Shown here: positions 35,116 through 42,797 of the stretch, piece by piece
How positions within the stretch are numbered: the first letter of the stretch is position 1
Layout of the letters: every line of letters starts with the position of its first letter
Source of the DNA: Anaerolineae bacterium
Lineage (GTDB): Bacteria; Chloroflexota; Anaerolineae; Aggregatilineales; Phototrophicaceae
Length of the DNA stretch: 64,000 nt
Assembly (NCBI GenBank): GCA_022825675.1
Contig: JAJDWK010000032.1
Coordinates: 141,076 to 205,075 of the forward strand
Reading direction: 5' to 3'
Made by a program: the position numbers and the translations under genes
Notes under the pieces: generated by a model
The model's database searches: none
Seen by the model: the letters and a program-made list of their open reading frames with translations, nothing else
What the model was told of the DNA's origin: nothing

Positions 35116-35159
35116 CACAAAGATGGGTGGAGCCTATTCCCACTCATCTTTGTGTTTTT
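35116..35159 (+). terminator. Intrinsic terminator or attenuator before livH
   Basis: CACAAAGATG (35116-35125) pairs with CATCTTTGTG (35145-35154), with extra GTGG/CCAC pairing inside, followed by TTTTTG. This has the full form of a rho-independent terminator. Since livH follows in the same direction 91 bases on, it should reduce permease and ATPase expression relative to the binding protein, unless livH has its own promoter. Confidence 0.75.
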
Positions 35160-35250
35160 GTATTCGCTGTGACGAGCCGCTCGCAAATTGTAAAATCGGG
35201 CAAGTCAAGGTATACTCCGCCCAGCATCATGTTCCGCCGGGAAGCTGAAA

Positions 35251-36798
35251 ATGGCATTTGACCTCAACCTGACGACACTCTGGCTCTTGTTCGCGGGACC
35301 GCTCTGGGCAGCGGTCGGCTTGCTGCTGCTGCCACGGGCGGGTTCAAGCAAAAGCGCTGACGAGGCAATCCCCGCGACCAGGCTGCAAATCGCTGGCGTC
35401 ATCAGCGGCTTCGCCCTGGGACCGCTGGGCATAAGCCTCTTTTATATCGCGCCCGCGCTGATACGCCGCGCCACACTCGCGGCGGGCATTGTCCTGGCGG
35501 TCTTTCTGGCATCGCAGGCATTGGTGCGCGTCACCGACCCCCAGCTGCCGTCCGTATTATGGCTGCTGCTGGCGGGTCCGCTTTGGGCGGGCATCGCCGC
35601 TTATTTTATCCCGCGCCAATATCGCGCCGTGGAAGCGAATGATGACAATGTATTAACCGCGGCAGCGCTCGGCGGTTTCGCGATTGGTCCGCTGATTTTT
35701 GGGCTGATGTGGAAGCACAGCCCCAAGATATCGCGCGATTGGATGATTGCGTTTGGCTCCCTCGGCGCTTGGCAGATTTATACGCTATTCGCCATCCATA
35801 ATCCAAGCAACCCCTGTGTTGCCGCGCCCTTCCACATCACCTATTTGACGCAGCAGACGGCAAACGGCGTCGTAATCGGCACCATTTATTCGTTGATGGC
35901 GGTTGGCTTGACACTGATATATTCGGTGCAGGGCATTGTCAGTTTCGCCCATGGGCAGCTGTATATGGTTGGCGGCTATTTTTCCTTTTATTTCCTGCTC
36001 TTTGGCTCGGATGCGCTCAGCCGCGCAACTGGCGTTGAAATCAGCATCAATCCGATTTTGGGCATCCCGGTGGCGGGCGTTATCGTCTTCATCATCGGCG
36101 CTGTTTTCGAGCGCGTTTTCCTCAAACCGATGCACGATGGCTTGATAGAGCGCGTCTCTGAATATGCGATTCTCATCACCTTCGGTTTCGGCTTCTTCAT
36201 CGAATACACCACCCTGGCGATTGCTGGACCCTTCCCCCAGCGCACCGACCGCTTCATCGAAATCCGCCGCTTCACTTTCCCGCGGACGCAGATTACCGAT
36301 GACTTTTTCTTTGGTCCGATTAACATCATCGGCGACCGCGCCTTCGCGATGGTGATTGGCATCGTTTTGATATTCGCCCTGCTCTATTTCTTGCAGCGCA
36401 CCTGGACGGGGCGCGGGCTGCGCGCGACCAGCCAAGATCGGCAAGCTGCCGCTGTCACCGGCATCAACCCCACCAACATGAATACGCTTTCCTTCGGCAT
36501 GGGCTCGATGCTGGCGGCGATGTCGGGCGCGGCGCTGATACCGATTTTCGCCTGGGTGCCTTGGGTGGGCGCGGAGATGGTGGGGCGCTCTTATGTCATT
36601 GTTGTGCTTGGCGGCTTGGGCTCGGTGCCTGGGGCGCTGGTCGGCGGCATCATCGTTGGCATTGTCGAAGCGCTTGGCGCTGGCTGCCACCCGGATCCCA
36701 GCCGCGGCGCCGCCTACAAAGAAGCCTTCGCCCTCGTCATCTTTGCCTTGGTGCTGCTCTTGAAACCTACTGGCTTGTTTGGAAGGGAGCAGCATTAG
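35251..36798 (+). CDS. livH: Branched-chain amino acid ABC permease LivH type, with N-terminal extension
   Basis: A 515-residue protein, against about 290-310 for ordinary LivH. The LivH core begins near residue 200: NGVVIGTIYSLMAVGLTLIY, then IVSFAHGQLYMVGGYF, ending with GLGSVPGALVGGIIVGIVEA. The first 190 residues are extra membrane segments with an internal duplication: residues 9-65 (LWLLFAGPLWAAVGLLLLPR, later ISGFALGPLGISLFY) resemble 101-155 (VLWLLLAGPLWAGIAAYFIP, later LGGFAIGPLIFGLMW). The function of the extension is unknown. With LivM it forms the channel of the importer. The ATG has GGGAAGCTGAAA upstream, and LivM starts 1 base after the stop. Confidence 0.93.
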   Translation: MAFDLNLTTLWLLFAGPLWAAVGLLLLPRAGSSKSADEAIPATRLQIAGVISGFALGPLGISLFYIAPALIRRATLAAGIVLAVFLASQALVRVTDPQLPSVLWLLLAGPLWAGIAAYFIPRQYRAVEANDDNVLTAAALGGFAIGPLIFGLMWKHSPKISRDWMIAFGSLGAWQIYTLFAIHNPSNPCVAAPFHITYLTQQTANGVVIGTIYSLMAVGLTLIYSVQGIVSFAHGQLYMVGGYFSFYFLLFGSDALSRATGVEISINPILGIPVAGVIVFIIGAVFERVFLKPMHDGLIERVSEYAILITFGFGFFIEYTTLAIAGPFPQRTDRFIEIRRFTFPRTQITDDFFFGPINIIGDRAFAMVIGIVLIFALLYFLQRTWTGRGLRATSQDRQAAAVTGINPTNMNTLSFGMGSMLAAMSGAALIPIFAWVPWVGAEMVGRSYVIVVLGGLGSVPGALVGGIIVGIVEALGAGCHPDPSRGAAYKEAFALVIFALVLLLKPTGLFGREQH

Positions 36799-36799
36799 A

Positions 36800-37966
36800 A
36801 TGGCGCTCTTCAAACGGGTGGAAAATGCGATTGACGCGAGCATCGGCCGCCGCCGCTTGGGCTATATCGCGCTGAGCCTCATCACGCTGTATTTTCTCTG
36901 GTTCCCTAACGACGCCTCCCAATCCGACTATTATAAGACGGTATTCATCAGCGGCTTTTTCTACGCGATTATGGCATCCAGCTGGGCGCTGTTGGCTGGC
37001 ATCGCCGGGCAGTTTTCTTTCGGGCACATGGCATTTATGGGCATCGGCGCGTATGTCGCCGGCTTAATCGCCCGCGATGGCATTTTGGTTGCGGCGCTGG
37101 GCATCCAGGTTGGTCCAGACTATATTTCCGCCGTCGGCGCAATCCTAATCGGCACTATTGTCGCCGGGCTGGTCGGGCTTGTCATCGGCTGGCTGTTGCT
37201 GCGGCTGCGCTCCGCTTACCTGGCGCTGTTCACCATCGCCTTTTCCGAGCTGTTCCGCATCATGATGCTGACAGAATATGACTATACTGGCGGCTCCAAT
37301 GGTTTGTCTTTGCGCCAATTGCTGGAAATTGCCGATGTCGGCGTCGCGCGGCAAGTCGAATACTATCTGATGTTTTTCCTGCTAATCGTCTGCTTGCTGG
37401 CGATGTATTGGGTGGCGAACTCGCCGATTGGCTTGTTTTTGCGGGCAATGCGCGAAGATGAAGACGCCGCTTCCGCCCTGGGCGTCAATGTTGTGCGTTA
37501 CAAAATCGCGATTTTTGTCTTCACCAGCATGATAGTGGGGCTGGCGGGCGCTATCTTTTACAGCGATGTCGGCTCGGAGCGCATCATCCCCGAGCAGCTT
37601 GAAGTCCTGCAAATGTCGCTGATTATCGCGTATGCGGTGATAGGCGGCATGGAGAGCCTTATCGGGGCGGCGGCCGGCGCATTCATCTGCCGCTATATGC
37701 TGGAGGCGATGCGCAAAGTTGTCATCGGTCTGCCCTTCGGCATGACCACTGCGGATGGCTCGACTGAATTTGTCTGGGAACCTGGCGCCTGGCGCTATGC
37801 GCTATTCGGCGTTGTCACGGTATTCACCCTGCGCTGGATGCGCAATGGGCTGCTCTACCCTTTCATCACCTGGTTCAGCGGTCGTGATATCGCTATGAAA
37901 GAGACAGTCTCGATTCGCGCTGACGATGAAGCAGCCCCTGATGCGCTGGAGGGCGGCAGTGCCTGA
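36800..37966 (+). CDS. livM: Branched-chain amino acid ABC permease LivM type
   Basis: A 388-residue permease. The start at 36800 follows GGAAGGGAGCAGC; an in-frame TTG 21 bases earlier overlaps livH and is less likely. Family features are WALLAGIAGQFSFGHMAFMG, WLLLRLRSAYLALFTIAF and MREDEDAASALGVNVVRYK, the last being the loop that contacts the ATPase. It partners LivH. The end overlaps livG by 8 bases, indicating coupled translation. Confidence 0.95.
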   Translation: MALFKRVENAIDASIGRRRLGYIALSLITLYFLWFPNDASQSDYYKTVFISGFFYAIMASSWALLAGIAGQFSFGHMAFMGIGAYVAGLIARDGILVAALGIQVGPDYISAVGAILIGTIVAGLVGLVIGWLLLRLRSAYLALFTIAFSELFRIMMLTEYDYTGGSNGLSLRQLLEIADVGVARQVEYYLMFFLLIVCLLAMYWVANSPIGLFLRAMREDEDAASALGVNVVRYKIAIFVFTSMIVGLAGAIFYSDVGSERIIPEQLEVLQMSLIIAYAVIGGMESLIGAAAGAFICRYMLEAMRKVVIGLPFGMTTADGSTEFVWEPGAWRYALFGVVTVFTLRWMRNGLLYPFITWFSGRDIAMKETVSIRADDEAAPDALEGGSA

Positions 37967-38693
37967 AATTAACCTTGAGCTGAACAGCGTCTCCAAACGA
38001 TTCGGCGGCAACCAGGCGGTCGATCATGTCTCCTTCAGCGTTACCAAGCCCGAGCTTATCGGCATGATTGGACCCAATGGCGCTGGCAAAACAACTTTGA
38101 CCAATGTCATGAGCGGCATGCTCAAACCGAGCAGCGGCACCATATACCTCAACGGGCGGCGGATTGACGGGCATCCCGCCTATGATGTTACGCGGGCGGG
38201 GCTGGGGCGCACCTTTCAAATCACGCGGGCGCTGGGACGCATGACGGTCATGGAGAATATGCTGGTGCCGGGCTTGGCGCATAACCCCGGCACAAAACGC
38301 AGCGAGCTGGAAAAGCAGGCGCAAGAAATCCTCGATTTGCTTACCATCGCGCATCTGACGCGCGAATACAGCCGGGCGCTCAGCGGCGGGCAGCGGAAAT
38401 TGTTGGAGCTGGGGCGTCTGCTGATGCTTGACCCGGCGGTCATCATCCTCGATGAGCCTTTCGCTGGCGTGCACCCGCGCTTGCAGGAGACGATATACCG
38501 CTATATCGACCGCGTGTACCAGGACGGCAAGGCAATTATCTTGATTAGCCATGATATGGCGGCGGTCTTTGAGCTTAGTCAGCGGCTGCTGGTCTTAAAC
38601 CATGGCGCGCTTATCGCCGATGGCGCGCCGCAAGCGGTGCGCAAGGACCCCGCTGTGATAGAAGCCTACCTTGGGGAAGACGAGGACGACTAG
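37959..38693 (+). CDS. livG: Branched-chain amino acid ABC ATPase LivG type
   Basis: A 244-residue ABC ATPase. Walker A is GPNGAGKTT, the signature is LSGGQRKLLELGRLL, and Walker B is VIILDEPFAGVHP. The switch histidine is in ILISHDM. A GTG start at 37959 is preferred because GGAGGGCGGCA precedes it and the protein then begins with PEINLELNSVSKRFGG; an ATG further upstream in livM is possible. It supplies energy for the LivHM channel together with LivF. Confidence 0.94.
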   Translation: MPEINLELNSVSKRFGGNQAVDHVSFSVTKPELIGMIGPNGAGKTTLTNVMSGMLKPSSGTIYLNGRRIDGHPAYDVTRAGLGRTFQITRALGRMTVMENMLVPGLAHNPGTKRSELEKQAQEILDLLTIAHLTREYSRALSGGQRKLLELGRLLMLDPAVIILDEPFAGVHPRLQETIYRYIDRVYQDGKAIILISHDMAAVFELSQRLLVLNHGALIADGAPQAVRKDPAVIEAYLGEDEDD

Positions 38694-38695
38694 GC

Positions 38696-39397
38696 ATGCT
38701 AGAGATTCAAGACCTCTATGTTGGCTATTATGAAGATTTGCATATCCTGCGCGGCTTGGGCTTGAAGGCGGAAACGGGCAAACTGACGGCGATACTTGGC
38801 GCCAACGGCGTCGGCAAATCCACCTTGCTCAAGGCGGTGTATGGCTTTCTGAAACCCTATAGCGGGCAGGTGCTGCTGAACGGGCGCGATGTTACGGGCA
38901 CACCCACGCACCAGCTCATCAGCCTGGGCATCAGCTACATCCCGCAGCAGCCGGGCGTCTTCAAACACATGACTGTGCGCGAGAACCTGATGATGGGCGC
39001 CTGGACATTTCAGAAGGACAAACGGCGCATCGAAAGCAAAATCGAAGAAAATTACCAGCGCTTCCCGATATTGCATGAAAAGCAGAACGATTATGCCGGC
39101 ACCCTGTCCGGCGGTCAGCAGCGCATGGTGGAAATTGGACGCACACTGATGACCGACCCGGAGGTAATCCTGGTCGACGAGCCGACAGCCGGCTTGGCAA
39201 AATTGCTCAGCGAAGAAGTGTATCGCATGCTGGTCAACTTGCGCGATCAAGAGGGCTTGACGATTTTGCTGGTGGATCAAGAAATCCGCGAAGCCTTAAA
39301 AATCGCCGATTATGTCTATGTGCTGGAGCTTGGGCGGAACAAATTTGAGGGTCCCGCCAGCGATTTTGACGACCTGGAGAAAGCCTTCTGGGCATAG
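38696..39397 (+). CDS. livF: Branched-chain amino acid ABC ATPase LivF type
   Basis: A 233-residue ABC ATPase. Walker A is GANGVGKST, the signature LSGGQQRMVEIGRTL, and Walker B VILVDEPTAG. The usual switch histidine position reads LLVDQEIREAL, with Gln in place of His, which is common in LivF. It begins 2 bases after livG. It is the last gene of the Liv-type operon and ends 10 bases from the convergent sugar permease gene. Confidence 0.95.
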   Translation: MLEIQDLYVGYYEDLHILRGLGLKAETGKLTAILGANGVGKSTLLKAVYGFLKPYSGQVLLNGRDVTGTPTHQLISLGISYIPQQPGVFKHMTVRENLMMGAWTFQKDKRRIESKIEENYQRFPILHEKQNDYAGTLSGGQQRMVEIGRTLMTDPEVILVDEPTAGLAKLLSEEVYRMLVNLRDQEGLTILLVDQEIREALKIADYVYVLELGRNKFEGPASDFDDLEKAFWA

Positions 39398-39407
39398 CCG
39401 CCGCGCG

Positions 39408-40292
39408 CTAGCCCTTCAGCCCGGTCATCACAACGCCTTGTATGAAATAGCGCTGCGCCAGGAAGAACAGCAGGATTACCGGCAGCGTCACGGCAGTGGA
39501 CGCCGCCAGCTGCAAATCCCAGTGGATGTCGGTCTGGCTGCGGAAAGATGCCAAGCCAACGGCAATGGTAAAATTGTCGGGCGAGCGCAAGTAGGTCATG
39601 GGACCTATCAAGTCATTCCACGCGAAAAGGAATGTGAAAATCGCGATGGTGATGAGCGCTGGCTTGGAGAGCGGCAGCATTATGCGCCAATAGACGCCGA
39701 ACTCGCTGCAGCCGTCAATGCGCGCGGCATCGGCAATTTCTTCCGGAATCGTGCGGAAGAATTGGCGCATCAGGAAGATGTTAAAGGCGCCGCCGCCAAA
39801 GAAAGGCGGCACCACCAGCGGCAGAAAGGTATCAACCCAGCCCAAGCGTGAAAAGATTATGAAGCTGGGCACCAGCAGCACCGCATAGGGCAGGAAAAGC
39901 GTCGCCATAACGATGCCGAACCAGAAGTCGCGCCCGGGGAATTGCAGGCGCGCGAAGCCATAGGCGCAGAAAGACGAAGTGAAGACGACCGCAACCACAT
40001 TCAGCCCCGCCACAATCAAAGTGTTGCGGAAGTAGCTGCCGAAAGGTTTGTAGGTCAAGGCGTAGAGATAATTCTCGGGCACGAAGGGGTCGGGAATCAA
40101 CTGGGGCGGATACTGGAAAATGTTGATCTGCGTTTTCAGCGAGCTGGAGAGCAGCCAGATGAAAGGCGTAACCATCACCACCGCGAAGAATACCAGCAGG
40201 AACAGCGTCAGCCATTGAAAGAAGACATCCGTCCGCGACCTGGCGACCCGCTTGGGGTCTACAAATGCGCTGCCGCTCTCGCTAAAGCCCAC
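39408..40292 (-). CDS. ABC transporter permease, CUT1 MalG type
   Basis: A 294-residue permease with a GTG start at 40292, supported by AGGAG 6 bases upstream. The first helix is [20 protein letters not shown]. The EAA loop is [19 protein letters not shown], and the end is [14 protein letters not shown]. It pairs with the MalF-type permease encoded 9 bases upstream on the same strand. It is the last gene of the GH127 operon and meets livF tail to tail. Confidence 0.93.
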   Translation of the reverse strand: MGFSESGSAFVDPKRVARSRTDVFFQWLTLFLLVFFAVVMVTPFIWLLSSSLKTQINIFQYPPQLIPDPFVPENYLYALTYKPFGSYFRNTLIVAGLNVVAVVFTSSFCAYGFARLQFPGRDFWFGIVMATLFLPYAVLLVPSFIIFSRLGWVDTFLPLVVPPFFGGGAFNIFLMRQFFRTIPEEIADAARIDGCSEFGVYWRIMLPLSKPALITIAIFTFLFAWNDLIGPMTYLRSPDNFTIAVGLASFRSQTDIHWDLQLAASTAVTLPVILLFFLAQRYFIQGVVMTGLKG

Positions 40293-40301
40293 AAATCGCT
40301 C

Positions 40302-41252
40302 CTATTCGCCCGGGTTCTCGTAATAAACGCGCGAGCCGATATAGCGGAAGACCATGAAGGACAGAAGCATCAAGATGGCGAAGAGCAGCCAGGACAGCAC
40401 CGAAGCGTAGCCCATTTTTTGGCTGCTGAAGGCGGTGCGCCAAATGTGCAGCACGAGGAAAAGCGTCGCCCGCTGCGGTCCGCCATTTGTAATCAACAGC
40501 GCGCTTACAAATACTTGAAATGAATTGATGAAGCCGATGACCAGGTTGAAGAAGATGATTGGCGACATCATGGGCAGGGTAACATAGAGCAGGCGCTGCC
40601 AGCGCCCGGCGCCATCGATTTCCGCCGCTTCATAGAATATCTGCGGGATGCCTTGCAAGCCCGCCAGGAAGATTATCATCGAGCCGCCGACGCCCCAGAC
40701 TGTCAGGATGACAAATGCCAGCATGACCCAGTTCGGGTCTTGCAGCCAGCCGATTTTGGGACCGCCAAAAGCGCGAATGACATAATTTATCAAGCCGAAT
40801 TCGGTGTTGAAGAGCCATGCCCAGAGGATGGCGTTCGCCACCGCCGGCACGATGCTGGGCAAGAAATATATGGTGCGGAAGATCGCGATGAAGCGCACTT
40901 TGGCGTTAATCAGATTCGCCAGGAAGAAGGCAAATACCAAGCCCAGCGGCACCGAAATCGCGGAAAAAACAATAGTGACGCGCAGGCTCTGCGCCAATAT
41001 AGGGTCACCGAGCATCTTGTTGAAGTTAAACAAGCCGACAAATTTCGGCGCGGCGAGGAAATTCCACTTATGGAATGCCAGCCAGCCAGCCACCACCGCG
41101 GGACCGAGCCACCAGAGCAAAAAGCCCAAGATGAAAGGCATGATGAAGACATAGCCCATCAAGATGCGGCGCTGCTTGAGCGTCAAGCGGTTGTATTGGC
41201 GGACGAGCCAAAAGCTCTCTTCAGCGGGTTTGTCCAGGGGTTGCGCTGTCAT
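40302..41252 (-). CDS. ABC transporter permease, CUT1 MalF type
   Basis: A 316-residue permease. The first helix, MGYVFIMPFILGFLLWWLGP, follows a basic cytoplasmic segment, and the EAA loop is PQIFYEAAEIDGAGRWQRL. No clear Shine-Dalgarno site is seen before the ATG. It lies 97 bases after the Tat-type binding-protein gene, beyond a perfect 9-bp hairpin. Together with the permease at 39408 it forms the importer of the GH127 operon. No ATPase is encoded here. Confidence 0.93.
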   Translation of the reverse strand: MTAQPLDKPAEESFWLVRQYNRLTLKQRRILMGYVFIMPFILGFLLWWLGPAVVAGWLAFHKWNFLAAPKFVGLFNFNKMLGDPILAQSLRVTIVFSAISVPLGLVFAFFLANLINAKVRFIAIFRTIYFLPSIVPAVANAILWAWLFNTEFGLINYVIRAFGGPKIGWLQDPNWVMLAFVILTVWGVGGSMIIFLAGLQGIPQIFYEAAEIDGAGRWQRLLYVTLPMMSPIIFFNLVIGFINSFQVFVSALLITNGGPQRATLFLVLHIWRTAFSSQKMGYASVLSWLLFAILMLLSFMVFRYIGSRVYYENPGE

Positions 41253-41283
41253 TGGCTGTTTTCAACACTTGGGCAGTAGGCGG

Positions 41284-41310
41284 CGGGCGAGCACCATTAG
41301 CGCTCGCCCG
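41284..41310 (-). terminator. Intercistronic hairpin after SBP gene
   Basis: CGGGCGAGC-GCTAATGGT-GCTCGCCCG on the minus strand, a perfect 9-bp stem 39 bases after the binding-protein stop, followed by CCGCCTACTGC rather than a T-run. Confidence 0.62.
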
Positions 41311-41349
41311 TTCTAGCAAAATCGAAATCCAGCGGCAGCTGGCTGCGCG

Positions 41350-42723
41350 CTACATATCTTCCTTGGCGGCAGTCAGCACTTCGTTTGCCCCGCGCACGGC
41401 ATCGGGCATGACATCGGCGGCGTTTTCGCCATTTGCCAGCGCCTCGAAAGCGGGGTTAATCCAGTCATTCGCCGCTTCGATATATCCCGGCGGGATGGCA
41501 ACCGCAACCCCATGCTTCGGCAGATAGTCGGTGGCGAATTGGGAATAATTCGGCGGATGGATGCCCTCGCGGATCCAGCCCTGTAAGCCTTCTTCCGTCA
41601 GCATCGCCGTCTGGTTGGGGATCCACAAGCCAATCTTGCAGAAATGCTCTTGATAGAAGGGCGTCGCCAGGAAGCGAACCCAGCGCCAGGCTTCTTCCGG
41701 ATGCTCGGTAGAAGCGAGCACAGAATGGAAATGCGCCTGCATGATGCTGGCGGGGCGCTGCATCTTTGGCAGGGCGCCCGTGCCCATCGCCACATTCATC
41801 AAGGAGGGGTTCATCCAGGACAGCGCCCACGAGCCATCAACCGCCATCGCCAAGCGCCCGCTGTCCACCATTTGCACATTGTTCATGCCCAGGCTGGCGA
41901 GGGCGGCGCTGCGCGGTGCCACATGATGTTTGTAGACCAAATCGGTGATGCGCTGCAAGCCTTCCATCGCTTCCGGCGAATCCAGCCCAATCAAGCCCTC
42001 TTCGGTGAGGAATTCGCCGCCATTGGCATGGGCAGCCAAGCCCAGCGGCATCCACCAGAAGGGCCAATCCACCGCCCATTGCACGATGTCTTCGCTGTCA
42101 AAGCCGGCATCGCCCGGATGCCGCCCATTGCTGTCCTTGGTGAATACCTTGCAGACTTCCAGAAACTCATCCCATTCCCAAATCTCATCATCCTGGAAGC
42201 CCGGCGGCGTGATGCCCTCCGCCTCAAACATTTCGGCATTGTAATAGAAATGATGGGCGACCCAGGTCGAGCCGATGCCGTACCAGCGGCCGTTGACCTC
42301 ACAGCGATTGGCTTCTTGCGGCTCCAGGAAATAGTTGGGCTGCCCCAGAAGCGGGTCATTTTTCACCAGGTCGGTGATGTCCATCAAAGCGCCGCCAACC
42401 GCAAGCGTCTCGTAATTGTCGGACAAGATGAAGCCGGTATCGGGCGCAGTGCCAGCCGCCAGGCTGGAGAGCAGGATGCGCCCATATTCCCCCGCATCGG
42501 GCGTGTGCTGCCATTCCACATTGATATCTTCGTTTTCCGCCTGAAATACTTCGATCGCCGCTTTGACGCCTTCGTCTTCCGCGACGCCGCCCCAGCCGCC
42601 GAAGGTGATGGTGGTGCTGTCTTGGGCGAGCGCTGGCGGCAAATACCCCAACCTCGCGAGCATGGCAGCCGCGGCTGCCGACCCGCCTGTCAACCTCAAG
42701 AACTCCCTGCGTGAAATAGCCAT
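41350..42723 (-). CDS. ABC transporter sugar-binding protein with Tat signal
   Basis: A 457-residue CUT1-type solute-binding protein. The N-terminus has a twin-arginine signal, ISRREFLRLTGG, followed by an Ala-rich hydrophobic stretch ending LPPALAQDS, so it is probably exported folded by the Tat system. The other four binding proteins in the window have ordinary Sec-type signals. TITFGGWGGVAEDEGVKAAI begins the mature part, and a C-terminal YIEAANDWINPAFEALANGE is typical. AAGGAG lies 8 bases before the ATG. It stands between GH127 and two permeases, so a beta-L-arabinofuranosyl oligosaccharide is a reasonable cargo. Confidence 0.93.
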   Translation of the reverse strand: MAISRREFLRLTGGSAAAAAMLARLGYLPPALAQDSTTITFGGWGGVAEDEGVKAAIEVFQAENEDINVEWQHTPDAGEYGRILLSSLAAGTAPDTGFILSDNYETLAVGGALMDITDLVKNDPLLGQPNYFLEPQEANRCEVNGRWYGIGSTWVAHHFYYNAEMFEAEGITPPGFQDDEIWEWDEFLEVCKVFTKDSNGRHPGDAGFDSEDIVQWAVDWPFWWMPLGLAAHANGGEFLTEEGLIGLDSPEAMEGLQRITDLVYKHHVAPRSAALASLGMNNVQMVDSGRLAMAVDGSWALSWMNPSLMNVAMGTGALPKMQRPASIMQAHFHSVLASTEHPEEAWRWVRFLATPFYQEHFCKIGLWIPNQTAMLTEEGLQGWIREGIHPPNYSQFATDYLPKHGVAVAIPPGYIEAANDWINPAFEALANGENAADVMPDAVRGANEVLTAAKEDM

Positions 42724-42797
42724 TTCGATTGCTCCTTCAACAGTCTTGTCAATAAGTTCCGATTTCTGGCACTGGCTCAGCGCCGTTCATCACTTGC

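Noticed and set aside
41644..42714. Plus-strand ORF of 356 residues opposite the Tat-type binding protein
   Set aside because: Antisense shadow; the minus strand has a Tat signal, good start and family motifs.
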